Shown piece after piece: positions 34,204 to 41,953 of a stretch of 64,000 bases of DNA; position 1 is the first letter of the stretch; each line of letters starts with the position of its first letter. The translations under genes and the position numbers were made by a program. The notes under the pieces are model-generated. The model saw only the letters and a list, made by a program, of their open reading frames with translations, was not told the DNA's origin and did not search any database. Source of the stretch: Aeromicrobium sp. Root472D3 (GTDB taxonomy: Bacteria > Actinomycetota > Actinomycetes > Propionibacteriales > Nocardioidaceae); the NCBI RefSeq assembly GCF_001426485.1, contig NZ_LMET01000001.1, positions 2,844,354 to 2,908,353 on the forward strand, given 5' to 3'.

Positions 34204-35612
34204 GACGCCACCTCCGCGGCGCGCCGGGCGAAGACCGCCATCTGGGTGGGCGGACCGACCTCGGGGTCGTCGTCGCCGACGGGCCGCAGCTCGACGTCGT
34301 ACCCGTACGCCCGACCGACCGACGCGGCCCAGTCGGCGAGCTCGGCGCGCGTCCACTCGAACCGGTGGTCCGGGTGCCGGAACCCTCCGTCGCGCAACGC
34401 CGGGTAGCGGGCGTTGTGCTCGACGTTGGGCGTCGTGACGACGACGTGCCGCGGTCTCATGGCGCCGAAGACATTCGCGACCACGGCGGGCAGACGGCCC
34501 GGGTCGACGTGCTCGACCACCTCCATCAGGATCGCGAGGTCGACGTCGGCCAGGCGCGGGTCCTCGTACTGCAGCGACGACAGCAGCAGGGTCAGCCGGT
34601 CGGACTGGCGCTCGGTCATGCGGTCGACGTGCAGCCGCGTGGCCGCCCTCGACAGCGACGCGTCCGACACCTCGGTGCCCACGACGCGGACGACGCCCTG
34701 CATCTCGAGCAGGGCCGCCAGCAGGGCGCCCGACCCGCAGCCCAGGTCGGCGACCGACGCGGGACGGATGCGGCGCACCTCCTCCAGCACCGCGTCGTGG
34801 CGCAGGCGCACCAGGGGGCGGGTGGTGGCGACGACGTCGTCGTCCTCGAGCGACTCGACGACCGGACGGTCGTCGAGCTCGACGAGCCGCTGCATCGCGG
34901 CGTCCTTCAGGCCCCGCTGGTGAGCGAGGTAGCGGTGCGTCACGAGCTCACGCTCGGGGTGCGTCGCGAGCCAGCCCGATCCCGCCCGCACGAGCTTGTC
35001 GACCTCGTCGTCGCCGACCCAGTAGTGCTTGGCGTCGTCGAGCACCGGCAGGAGCACGTAGAGGTGGTTGAGCGCCTCGGCCAGGCGCATCGAGCCCGTC
35101 AACGTCAGCGAGACGAGCGGGGCGTCACCCCACTCCGGCCGCGTGTCGTCGAGCGCGACGGGCGTCGCGACGACGGTCCAACCCATCGGCTCGAACAGCC
35201 GTCCCAGCAGGTCGGGGTCGCCCGGCACCGCGGGCAGGGCGATCGTCAGGTCGAGCGGGCTCGCCACGAGGTCGTCGTGGCCCCGGCACCGACCGTTCAG
35301 CGCCGAGCGGAACACCTTGCCCATCGCGACCGAGAGCAGCGACGACGCGACGTACGGGCGGTCGTTGACGTACTGGCCGAGTGCGAAGCCGTCGTGCGAG
35401 CCGTTGCGGCCACGCACCAGCGCGACCGGGTCGACCTCCAGCAGCATCGCCGCGGTGCACCGTTCGGGCCCGACCTCGGGGTAGAAGACGTGCGCCGTGC
35501 CCCCGTAGACCTCGAAGGCCTGCGCCCGCTCCGGGTGCTTGTGCAGCAGGTACCCGAGGTCGGCGGGGTCGTCGAGTGCCGGCGATCGCCGGGCCGAGAC
35601 CGTCAGCAGCAT
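34200..35612 (-). CDS. hen1: 3'-terminal RNA ribose 2'-O-methyltransferase Hen1
   Basis: A 470-residue partner of Pnkp. The N-terminal 240 residues form the bacterial Hen1 N-domain needed to activate the Pnkp ligase (YLLHKHPERAQAFEVYGGTAHVFYPE). The C-terminal methyltransferase has VADLGCGSGALLAALLEMQ (SAM site) and the metal-dependent EVVEHVDP with TTPNVEHNARYP (the ExxEH...H set). It methylates the 2'-OH at the broken 3' end before ligation, which blocks renewed cleavage. AGTCTG at 35619-35624 (CAGACT on this strand) lies 6 nt before the ATG, so the pair probably starts as a leaderless transcript. Confidence 0.94.
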   Translation of the reverse strand: MLLTVSARRSPALDDPADLGYLLHKHPERAQAFEVYGGTAHVFYPEVGPERCTAAMLLEVDPVALVRGRNGSHDGFALGQYVNDRPYVASSLLSVAMGKVFRSALNGRCRGHDDLVASPLDLTIALPAVPGDPDLLGRLFEPMGWTVVATPVALDDTRPEWGDAPLVSLTLTGSMRLAEALNHLYVLLPVLDDAKHYWVGDDEVDKLVRAGSGWLATHPERELVTHRYLAHQRGLKDAAMQRLVELDDRPVVESLEDDDVVATTRPLVRLRHDAVLEEVRRIRPASVADLGCGSGALLAALLEMQGVVRVVGTEVSDASLSRAATRLHVDRMTERQSDRLTLLLSSLQYEDPRLADVDLAILMEVVEHVDPGRLPAVVANVFGAMRPRHVVVTTPNVEHNARYPALRDGGFRHPDHRFEWTRAELADWAASVGRAYGYDVELRPVGDDDPEVGPPTQMAVFARRAAEVAS

Positions 35613-35646
35613 GCGGACAGTCTGCCCCAGACCGGGACGAGGCGGT

Positions 35647-36405
35647 TCAGGCGACGCGCGCGGCGTCCTCGGCCAGCTCGAGGTAGACCGTCATGCACGC
35701 CGAGCACGTCGCCAGGTGCGTGTGGACGCGCTCCTGGTCGCGGGCCGTAGCGGTGCGACGCAGCACGCGGACGAACAGGGCGCGCACCTCGGTGTGCGCC
35801 TCGCCCTCGGGCGCCTCGGTCTTGACGTGCTGGCGCAGGTAGGCCTCGCGGAGCCCGGCCCGGGCGCGGTAGACCAGCGCCGAGACGCTGTTGGGGCTCA
35901 GGTCGAGCATCGCGGCGATCTCCTGCGGCTTGCGGCCGTCGACGTCGAGCGCCCAGAGGACCTCGCGCCACCGGTCGGGCAGCGAGGCGTACGCGGCGCG
36001 GACGGTCTCGCGCTCGAACGCGTCGAGCGTGCCGGCGCCGAACTCGACGGCCGAGTCGATCTGCGTGTCGTCGTCGGTGGGACGGACGCGCTTCTCCTGC
36101 TTGGCGCGCGCGCCGCACTCGTGGCGGATCGTCGTGAACAGGTAGGCCCGGAACGACTCGGTGGGGCCCTTGCCGCGCTGCAGCAGGTCGAGCACGCGGG
36201 CGAACGCCTCGTTGACGACGTCGTCGGCCTCCTCGCGCCGCCCCAGGTGGCGGGCCAGACGGAAGGCGCTGTACTCGTAGCGGCGGTAGAGCTCGGAGTA
36301 CGCGTCGTCGCTGCCGGCGCGGGTCCGCGCGATCAGGACGGCGTCGTCGACCTCGCCCTCGGCGTCGTCGATGTACGCGTGGACGTGAGCGGTACTGCCG
36401 TGCAT
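35647..36405 (-). CDS. ECF-type sigma factor with C-terminal zinc-binding (anti-sigma-like) motif
   Basis: A 252-residue sigma-70 family protein. Region 2 covers AYSELYRRYEYSAFRLARHLG, EEADDVVNEAFARVLDL and SFRAYLFTTIRHECGARAKQ. Region 4 covers LPDRWREVLWALDVDGRKPQ and EIAAMLDLSPNSVSALVYRARAG. The last 60 residues carry HLATCSAC (HX3CX2C), the zinc motif of ZAS anti-sigma factors, so sigma and anti-sigma-like parts are fused. The ATG at 36405 has AGGGGAA as ribosome site. A -10-like TACGCT about 125 nt upstream (minus strand, 36528-36533) would give a leader of roughly 115 nt. Confidence 0.9.
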   Translation of the reverse strand: MHGSTAHVHAYIDDAEGEVDDAVLIARTRAGSDDAYSELYRRYEYSAFRLARHLGRREEADDVVNEAFARVLDLLQRGKGPTESFRAYLFTTIRHECGARAKQEKRVRPTDDDTQIDSAVEFGAGTLDAFERETVRAAYASLPDRWREVLWALDVDGRKPQEIAAMLDLSPNSVSALVYRARAGLREAYLRQHVKTEAPEGEAHTEVRALFVRVLRRTATARDQERVHTHLATCSACMTVYLELAEDAARVA

Positions 36406-36744
36406 GTTCTTCCCCTGGGGTCGTCCGTCCCCCGACGGCACATGAGCTGTATGTCTATGTCCAACGATTCGGAGCCGCGCATGGGGAAGATTGCTCGTAT
36501 GAGGAGCATCACGCATACTCGGCCGCCAGCGTAACCCGACGTCCTACCGGCGGGTACGGACCGAAGTCCCGACCCGGGTGTGACCTGTGGCACGTCGCCG
36601 ACGTGCACGACACCGGCGGCCCCGCGACACGGCTAGGATGGGACCAGCACCGGGTCGCCCTATCTAGCGATCACGGGCTCGACGTCCCCGGCCGCACCAA
36701 CGGCGCGGGGACACTCTCTTTCCCGGCGTGTTCCCGGCGTGGCG
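36406..36744. other. Intergenic region without a supported gene
   Basis: The 339 bp between the sigma factor start and the STAS gene end hold no convincing reading frame. Visible elements are a minus-strand TACGCT at 36528-36533 (probable sigma-factor promoter) and a plus-strand TAGGAT at 36634-36639, which would start an unassigned transcript running toward the STAS gene in antisense. A direct CCCGGCGTG repeat lies near 36721-36739. No tRNA or riboswitch fold is recognised. Confidence 0.4.
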
Positions 36745-37107
36745 TCAGGCGGGTTCGGCGGGGTCGGCATCGGCGAAGACCGCCGCGAGCGTCGGGCGGA
36801 GGCGGAACAGCTCGTCGAGGCCCGAGATCCGGAAGATCGCGACGACCCGGCGCGTGGGGGCGACGATCGCGACCGACCCCTGCCGCAGCAGCATCTTCTT
36901 GCGCGCCAGCACGAAGACGCCCAGGCCGATCGAGTCGACGAACGTCACGCCCGACAGGTCGAAGACCAGACGGTCGGCCCCCGCGTCGGTGACCTCGACG
37001 ACGACGTCGCGCAGCTGCGGCGCGGTGTCGATGTCGATCTCGCCCGCGACCTCGATCACGGTGAAGGGGTCCTCGTGCCGGACTCCCACCGTCAGCTGCT
37101 GCGTCAT
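36745..37107 (-). CDS. STAS-domain anti-sigma factor antagonist
   Basis: A 120-residue SpoIIAA/BldG-type protein. It has TVIEVAGEIDIDTAPQLRDVV, LVFDLSGVTFVDSIGLGVFVLARKK with the phosphorylatable Ser in the DSIGL loop, and IFRISGLDELFRLRPTLAAVF at the C-terminus. Such proteins bind anti-sigma kinases when dephosphorylated and release a SigB/SigF-type sigma factor. No partner kinase lies next to it. The ECF gene downstream is on the same strand, but 340 bp away. The ATG has a weak GAGG site. Confidence 0.92.
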   Translation of the reverse strand: MTQQLTVGVRHEDPFTVIEVAGEIDIDTAPQLRDVVVEVTDAGADRLVFDLSGVTFVDSIGLGVFVLARKKMLLRQGSVAIVAPTRRVVAIFRISGLDELFRLRPTLAAVFADADPAEPA

Positions 37108-37227
37108 GCCTCATCCCCGATACGTCGAAACGCCGATGCGTCGAACCACGGCGGGACGAACGGCCCGCCGCCTGGCTGCTGCACAACCGCCCCGATTCTA
37201 GTCACGCGCTGCTGCGAGGATCGACAC

Positions 37228-37872
37228 ATGGTCACCGACACGTCGCAGCAGATCGTCGACCAGTGGCTCGCCGCCTGGACGCACACCCGCGACCTCACCA
37301 CGTCGCGCCTCGACGGCTGGCCCCTGGTGCGCGTCGCCGCGCCGTCGCGCGAGACCGAGCTGGTGTGCGTCGACCCCGGGGTCGAGACGTGGCAGGACCT
37401 CACGCATCACGTCGCCGGCGACCCGCGCGCGATGCTGACGGTGATGGCCCACGACGTCGGCCCCTACCTGACGGCGAGACGACGCGACGGCGTCCGTGTC
37501 GACCGCGACGACGAGGCGCTCATGTCGGTGCGACTCGACGACGCGCCCGTGCCGGCGCCGCCGGACGGGCTGACGTCCCGCTGGGACGTCGACGAGCACC
37601 ACGTGACCTACACGCTCGAGTCGGGCGACGCCGTCGCTGCGGTCGGCACCGTCGGGATGCTCGGCGACGTCGCGACGTTCGACCGCGTCGAGACGATGCC
37701 CGCCTTCCAACGGCGAGGGCTGGGCCGGCACGTCATGGCCGTCCTCACGGCGCAGGCCCACGGCCGGGGCGCGACCCTCGGGCTGCTGGCCGCCAGTGCG
37801 CAGGGCCGCGCCCTCTACACGACGCTCGGCTGGCGGACGCGCCTCGAGATGCTCTCGGTCATGGGCGCCTGA
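37228..37872 (+). CDS. GNAT family N-acetyltransferase
   Basis: A 214-residue protein. Only the C-terminal half is clearly GNAT: VETMPAFQRRGLGRHVMAVLTAQAH is the acetyl-CoA binding motif A, followed by LLAASAQGRALYTTLGWRTRLEMLSVM (motif B). The N-terminal half (WLAAWTHTRDLTTSRLDGWPLVRV) probably serves substrate binding. The substrate is unknown. GAGGA lies 8 nt before the ATG. It diverges from the STAS gene. A perfect hairpin (37889-37910) follows the stop codon. Confidence 0.88.
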   Translation: MVTDTSQQIVDQWLAAWTHTRDLTTSRLDGWPLVRVAAPSRETELVCVDPGVETWQDLTHHVAGDPRAMLTVMAHDVGPYLTARRRDGVRVDRDDEALMSVRLDDAPVPAPPDGLTSRWDVDEHHVTYTLESGDAVAAVGTVGMLGDVATFDRVETMPAFQRRGLGRHVMAVLTAQAHGRGATLGLLAASAQGRALYTTLGWRTRLEMLSVMGA

Positions 37873-37888
37873 CCCTTCCTCCCCGTGT

Positions 37889-37910
37889 CCCGCCGGACGC
37901 GGCCGGCGGG
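37889..37910 (+). terminator. Hairpin terminator after the GNAT gene
   Basis: CCCGCCGG (37889-37896) pairs perfectly with CCGGCGGG (37903-37910) around a six-base loop, 17 nt after the GNAT stop. There is no U-tract, as is common for actinobacterial terminators. Confidence 0.6.
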
Positions 37911-38016
37911 TGAAGGCCTGTCGCAGGTGAGGTACGCCTCATGCGAAAATGGGGCGGACGACCCCCGCTCGGGGTTGAATGTCACGACACCCGGACCACC
38001 GCACCAGAGGACATCC

Positions 38017-38433
38017 ATGCCCCGCATCTCCCGTCGCACGTTCGTCGCCGCTCCCGCCGAGGTGGTGTGGTCCCTGGCCGGCGACTTCGCCGAGTGGCAC
38101 CCGAAGCTGCGCATCTACACCAACGGGCCCGAGGCGTCGGCCGAGCTCGTCGTGACGATCGTGTCGAAGGACGACGAGGCGCGCACGCTGTCGTACTCGA
38201 TGCCCGAGCCGCCGTTCCCGATCAAGGACCACCGCGCGACGATCCTGGTCGAGCAGGCCGCGCACGAGGGCACGTCCTACGTGACCTGGTCGGCCGAGTT
38301 CACGGCCGACGAGGCCGACCTGCAGGAGCTCGAGGACTCCCTGGGCGACGACGTGTTCAAGCAGGCCCTCGACCGGCTCGCGACGGCGGCGCAGGACTCC
38401 TACGGCGCCGAGCAGGTCGCCAAGGCGCGCTGA
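38017..38433 (+). CDS. SRPBCC family protein (polyketide cyclase/dehydrase-like)
   Basis: A 138-residue START/Bet v1-fold protein. It begins ISRRTFVAAPAEVVWSLAGDFAEWHPKL, the usual first strand, helices and Trp-containing loop of the family, and ends with VFKQALDRLATAAQDSYG. These proteins bind hydrophobic ligands, and the ligand here is unknown. AGAGGA precedes the ATG. The upstream 140 bp contain the GNAT terminator and a weak GTGAGG-TACG-CCTCAT dyad (37928-37943). It converges with the TetR gene, with a GC hairpin between. Confidence 0.86.
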   Translation: MPRISRRTFVAAPAEVVWSLAGDFAEWHPKLRIYTNGPEASAELVVTIVSKDDEARTLSYSMPEPPFPIKDHRATILVEQAAHEGTSYVTWSAEFTADEADLQELEDSLGDDVFKQALDRLATAAQDSYGAEQVAKAR

Positions 38434-38469
38434 GCCCCTCCCGCCCCCGCGGGCGCCGGGTCGGCCTCA
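38430..38469. terminator. Bidirectional GC hairpin between SRPBCC and TetR genes
   Basis: CTGAGCCC at the left and GGCCTCAG at the right (7 of 8 pair) enclose a very GC-rich inner stem (CCCGC...GCGGG). The element spans both stop codons of the convergent pair, so it probably terminates from both sides. Confidence 0.45.
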
Positions 38470-39099
38470 GCTGCGCCAGTCCTTGAAGCCGACGACGATC
38501 AGGCGCATCTGCCGTCGCGCGCCCTCCTTGATGCGCTCCTCCAGGTCGGGCCGGCCGTCGGGCATCTCGACGACCTCCTCGGCGTTGGAGACCATGTTGC
38601 GGACGAACAGCCGCGACACCATCTGCACGTCCTCGGTCGACCACGTCTCGATGTTGGGCAGACGCGCCAGGACCACGGCCAGCTCGCTGACGAACAGGTC
38701 GAGCTCGTGGCGGATGGCGCGCCGGACGGCCTCGGAGCCGCCGACCCGCTCGCGCGCGACGAACGCGAAGTGCGCCTTGCTGTGCTTGACCGCCTCGACC
38801 AGCACGTCGGCCGCGGCGTCGATGATGTTGTCGAAGACCTTGGGATCGCGCTGCGCCTCGCGGATCATGCGGCGCAGCGTCGAGAACGACTGCTCGACCA
38901 GCGCGAGCCCCAGCTCGTCCATCGAGTCGAAGTGCCGGTAGAACGCCGTCGGCACGATCCCGGCGTGGCGGGCCACCTGGCGCAGGCTGATCTGGGCGAA
39001 TCCCTGGTGCTGGGTCAGCTCGAGCGCGGCCGCCAGGATCGCCTGCCGCGTGCGCCCCTTCTGCTCCTGGCGCGAGGCAGCCTGCACGGACTCGGTCAT
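38467..39099 (-). CDS. TetR-family regulator of the desaturase operon (DesT/FabR-like)
   Basis: A 210-residue TetR regulator. The N-terminal HTH covers TRQAILAAALELTQHQGFAQ, ISLRQVARHAGIVPTAFYRHF. The rest is an alpha-helical ligand domain with ERVGGSEAVRRAIRHELDLF. The sequence type and the divergent ferredoxin reductase/desaturase operon point to a fatty-acid-sensing DesT/FabR-like repressor. AGCGTA at 39106-39111 (TACGCT on this strand) lies 6 nt before the ATG, a leaderless start. A palindrome, GGTGAACA-CCTG-TGTTCACC (39125-39144), sits just upstream of this promoter. Confidence 0.9.
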   Translation of the reverse strand: MTESVQAASRQEQKGRTRQAILAAALELTQHQGFAQISLRQVARHAGIVPTAFYRHFDSMDELGLALVEQSFSTLRRMIREAQRDPKVFDNIIDAAADVLVEAVKHSKAHFAFVARERVGGSEAVRRAIRHELDLFVSELAVVLARLPNIETWSTEDVQMVSRLFVRNMVSNAEEVVEMPDGRPDLEERIKEGARRQMRLIVVGFKDWRS

Positions 39100-39124
39100 G
39101 GCGACAGCGTATCGCGCCGATTTG

Positions 39125-39144
39125 GGTGAACACCTGTGTTCACC
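39125..39144. promoter_or_regulatory. Palindromic operator near the TetR promoter
   Basis: GGTGAACA-CCTG-TGTTCACC has perfect 8-bp arms and a 4-bp centre. It lies 26-45 nt upstream of the TetR gene ATG, across the expected -35 region, and suits autoregulation. Confidence 0.6.
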
Positions 39145-39202
39145 GTGCCTCACCTCACGCGGCGCGTCGGTTGCCTCGGCGGCATCGGTCGGGCACACTT
39201 TG

Positions 39203-39220
39203 AGTGTACGCACGTTCACT
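39203..39220. promoter_or_regulatory. DesT-like operator before the ferredoxin reductase/desaturase operon
   Basis: AGTGTACG-CA-CGTTCACT is an 18-bp dyad with one mismatch between arms. It shares the GTGWACR half-site with the 39125-39144 palindrome and resembles the AGTGAACG-type boxes of DesT/FabR regulators. It ends 19 nt before the reductase ATG. Confidence 0.6.
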
Positions 39221-39239
39221 GAATCGACGGGGGCCACGC

Positions 39240-40334
39240 ATGGGCATCATCCGCACGGCGCTGACCTCCACGGCGGTCCGGTCCCTGACCTCGCCCAACT
39301 CGATCGACGACTACCTCGAGCAGGTGCACCCCATGCTCGCGGCCGACCACGTGCGGGCCCGCGTCGTCGAGGTGCGCCGCGAGACCGGCGAGGCCAGCAC
39401 CGTCGTGATGCGCCCCAACGGCGCCTGGCGTGGGTTCCGCCCCGGCCAGCACGTGCAGTTCGGCGTCGAGGTCGACGGAACCCGCCGCATCCGCGTCTTC
39501 TCGGTCTCCAGCGCCCCCTCGTCCCGGCGCCGTGACCGGACCTTCAGCGTCTCGGTCAAGGCCCACCCCGACGGCTACGTCTCGCAGTTCCTGCACCGCG
39601 AGCTCGCCCCGGGCACGATCGTCTACCTGTCGCAGGCCGAGGGCGAGTTCGTCCTGCCCGAGGCCGTCCCGTCGACGCTGCTGCTGGTCAGCGGCGGATC
39701 GGGCGTCACGCCCGTCATGTCGATGCTGCGCACGCTGCGCGACCGGGGACACGCCGGCGACGTCACGTTCCTGCACTACGCCCGCAGCCGCGACGACGAG
39801 ATGTTCACCGACGAGCTCGACGAGATCGCGGCGACGACGTCGATGCGGGTCGTGCGGGTGTACACCCGGGCCCCCGAGTCCGATGCCGAGCTGGCCGGAC
39901 GCTTCCACGTCGACCACCTCGAGCACCTCGGCATCGACCCCGCCACGACCCTGACGTACGTGTGCGGTCCCGCGGGCCTCATCGCGTCCGTCCGCGACAC
40001 GTACGACGAGCTCGGAGCGGCCGACCAGCTGCGCCAGGAGTACTTCAAGGTGCCGAGCGTCGACGTCGACGCCGCCGACGCGACCGGCACCCTGGCCTTC
40101 GACGACTCGCTCGTCGAGGCCCCGAACACGGGTCAGACGATCCTCGAGCAGGCCGAGGCGGCGGGCCTCCAGCCGGACTTCGGCTGTCGCATGGGCGTCT
40201 GCAACACGTGCGCCCTCAAGAAGAACAGCGGCGCCGTCCGTCACGTCGTGACCGGCGAGATCAGCGCCGACACCGACCAGACCATCAAGATCTGCGTGCA
40301 GGTCCCCGTCGGCGACGTCAACGTCGCCCTCTGA
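39240..40334 (+). CDS. Ferredoxin reductase-like electron donor for the desaturase
   Basis: A 364-residue flavodoxin reductase/ferredoxin fusion. The FAD-binding domain has FRPGQHVQFGVEVDG and RIRVFSVSSAP. The NAD domain has LLLVSGGSGVTPVMSMLRTL and YVCGPAGLI. The C-terminal plant-type 2Fe-2S domain has CRMGVCNTCALKKNSG with a later Cys in IKICVQVP. It passes electrons from NAD(P)H to the desaturase encoded 58 nt downstream, like Rv3230c with DesA3 in mycobacteria. The ATG start follows GGGGCC, a weak ribosome site. Control by the TetR protein is likely from the operator upstream. Confidence 0.93.
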   Translation: MGIIRTALTSTAVRSLTSPNSIDDYLEQVHPMLAADHVRARVVEVRRETGEASTVVMRPNGAWRGFRPGQHVQFGVEVDGTRRIRVFSVSSAPSSRRRDRTFSVSVKAHPDGYVSQFLHRELAPGTIVYLSQAEGEFVLPEAVPSTLLLVSGGSGVTPVMSMLRTLRDRGHAGDVTFLHYARSRDDEMFTDELDEIAATTSMRVVRVYTRAPESDAELAGRFHVDHLEHLGIDPATTLTYVCGPAGLIASVRDTYDELGAADQLRQEYFKVPSVDVDAADATGTLAFDDSLVEAPNTGQTILEQAEAAGLQPDFGCRMGVCNTCALKKNSGAVRHVVTGEISADTDQTIKICVQVPVGDVNVAL

Positions 40335-40392
40335 GACCCGACCGCCTCCCACCCCACCGACCCACGATCTCGCCCACCACGAAGGACGTCAC

Positions 40393-41694
40393 ATGGCCAT
40401 CACGCTCCGCCGGTCCAAGAAGGCCGCGATCAAGCCCCGCAGCGCCAGCTCGCACAACGCGGCACCCCTGACGCTGATCAACCCGTTCTCCGACAAGCCG
40501 GCCACGATCGGCCTCGACCACATGACGTACGAGCAGCTCGACGAGTTCGGGCGCGAGCTCGACGCCGTCCGCCAGCGCGTCCTCGACGACCTGGGCCAGA
40601 AGGACGCCGACTACATCCGCCGCGTCATCCGCGCGCAGCGCGCCAGCGAGGTGCTGGGTCGCATCGGCATCTTCATGCCGTTCTTCCCGCCCGCGTTCAT
40701 CGCCGGCATCGTCTTCCTCGGCCTGGCCAAGATCCTCGACAACATGGAGATCGGCCACAACGTCATGCACGGCCAGTACGACTGGATGAACGACCCCATG
40801 GTCAACGGCGCGCGCTACGAGTGGGACAACATGGCGCCCGCCCAGGACTGGAAGCACGGCCATAACTACATTCACCACACGTACACCAACATCCACGGCA
40901 TGGACCGCGACATCGGCTACAACCTGCTGCGCATCGACGCCGACCAGCCCTGGTACGGCACGCACCGGTTCAACCTGCCGCTCGCCTTCGTCCTGATGAT
41001 CGTGTTCGAGTGGGGCGTCATGTACCACGGCATCGAGCTCGACCAGTACCTCCAGGGCAAGATCAGCAAGGCCGACTTCCAGGCCCGCAAGAAGCGCGCG
41101 ATGCAGAAGATCCGCCGCCAGGTGTTCAAGGACTACGTCGCGTGGCCCGTCGTCGGACTGGCGCTGGTCCCGTTCGTCGGCTGGTGGGCCCCCCTGGCGA
41201 TCCTGGGCGCCAACGTCGTGTCGAACATCATGCGCAACATCTGGACGTTCCTGATCATCTTCTGCGGCCACTTCCCCGCCGAGGTGCAGACGTTCGCCGA
41301 GGAGGACGCGCAGAACGAGTCGCGCGGCCAGTGGTACCTGCGCCAGCTCCTGGGCTCGGCCAACATCTCGGGCCACGCCCCCTTCCACGTCCTCACGGGC
41401 AACCTGAGCTACCAGATCGAGCACCACCTGTTCCCCGACATCCCGGCCCGTCGCTACCCCGAGGTCGCCGAGGACGTCAAGCGTCTCGTCGAGCAGTACG
41501 GCCTGACCTACAACACGGGTCGTCTGTCCAAGCAGCTCGCCAGCGTGGCCCGCCAGCTCGCGGTCTACGGACGCAAGCCGAGCGATCCGCTCAAGGTCGG
41601 CAACAGCCCCGAGTCCAAGGCGCTGCGCCGCGCCAAGCGCGAGGAGGCCGCCCGTCGCGTCGAGGCCCTCCGTGGGACACAATTGACCTCGTAG
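40393..41694 (+). CDS. Membrane fatty acid (acyl-CoA) desaturase
   Basis: A 433-residue integral membrane di-iron desaturase. The three histidine boxes are present: EIGHNVMHGQYDW, HGHNYIHHTYTN and SYQIEHHLFPDIPARRYPE. Membrane segments include IGIFMPFFPPAFIAGIVFLGL and FVLMIVFEWGVMYH. It resembles DesA3-type delta-9 stearoyl-CoA desaturases, which make oleate for membrane lipids. It works with the reductase upstream. Its unsaturated product could be the substrate of the CFA-type methyltransferase encoded 2.3 kb downstream. GGACGTCAC before the ATG contains only a weak ribosome site. Confidence 0.94.
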   Translation: MAITLRRSKKAAIKPRSASSHNAAPLTLINPFSDKPATIGLDHMTYEQLDEFGRELDAVRQRVLDDLGQKDADYIRRVIRAQRASEVLGRIGIFMPFFPPAFIAGIVFLGLAKILDNMEIGHNVMHGQYDWMNDPMVNGARYEWDNMAPAQDWKHGHNYIHHTYTNIHGMDRDIGYNLLRIDADQPWYGTHRFNLPLAFVLMIVFEWGVMYHGIELDQYLQGKISKADFQARKKRAMQKIRRQVFKDYVAWPVVGLALVPFVGWWAPLAILGANVVSNIMRNIWTFLIIFCGHFPAEVQTFAEEDAQNESRGQWYLRQLLGSANISGHAPFHVLTGNLSYQIEHHLFPDIPARRYPEVAEDVKRLVEQYGLTYNTGRLSKQLASVARQLAVYGRKPSDPLKVGNSPESKALRRAKREEAARRVEALRGTQLTS

Positions 41695-41722
41695 TCACCT
41701 GCGAGCGAGAAGAGGCACCACG

Positions 41723-41938
41723 ATGGCGCTGAGCCGGCGAGAGATCGCCAAGGACGTCGTCCAGCAGTCGACCGAGGCGGCGATCGGCAGCGCAGGGCAC
41801 GTCGTGGCGATCCTGTTCGAGACGGCTCGCAAGATCACGGCCGAGATCGGCGCCTTCGGCACCGAGATCTTCGAGATCGCCGAGGCCAGCAAGCGTGCCG
41901 GCGAAGACCTCGACGACACCAATCCCGTGCGCCCCTAG
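41723..41938 (+). CDS. Small conserved-looking helical protein (71 aa), function unknown
   Basis: A 71-residue acidic protein (ALSRREIAKDVVQQSTEAAI, then HVVAILFETARKITAEIGAFG, ending EDLDDTNPVRP). It is predicted mostly helical, with an amphipathic centre that might rest on the membrane. GAGAAGAGG precedes the ATG. It lies between the desaturase and the FAD oxidoreductase with gaps of 28 and 15 nt, so it is probably part of the lipid operon. I do not recognise the family. Confidence 0.7.
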   Translation: MALSRREIAKDVVQQSTEAAIGSAGHVVAILFETARKITAEIGAFGTEIFEIAEASKRAGEDLDDTNPVRP

Positions 41939-41953
41939 CGACGAATCAAAGAC

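Noticed and set aside
37925..37941. IdeR/DtxR-like iron box before the SRPBCC gene
   Set aside because: It keeps AGGTGAGG...CCTCA symmetry but matches only about 11 of 19 consensus positions, and no iron gene is adjacent.
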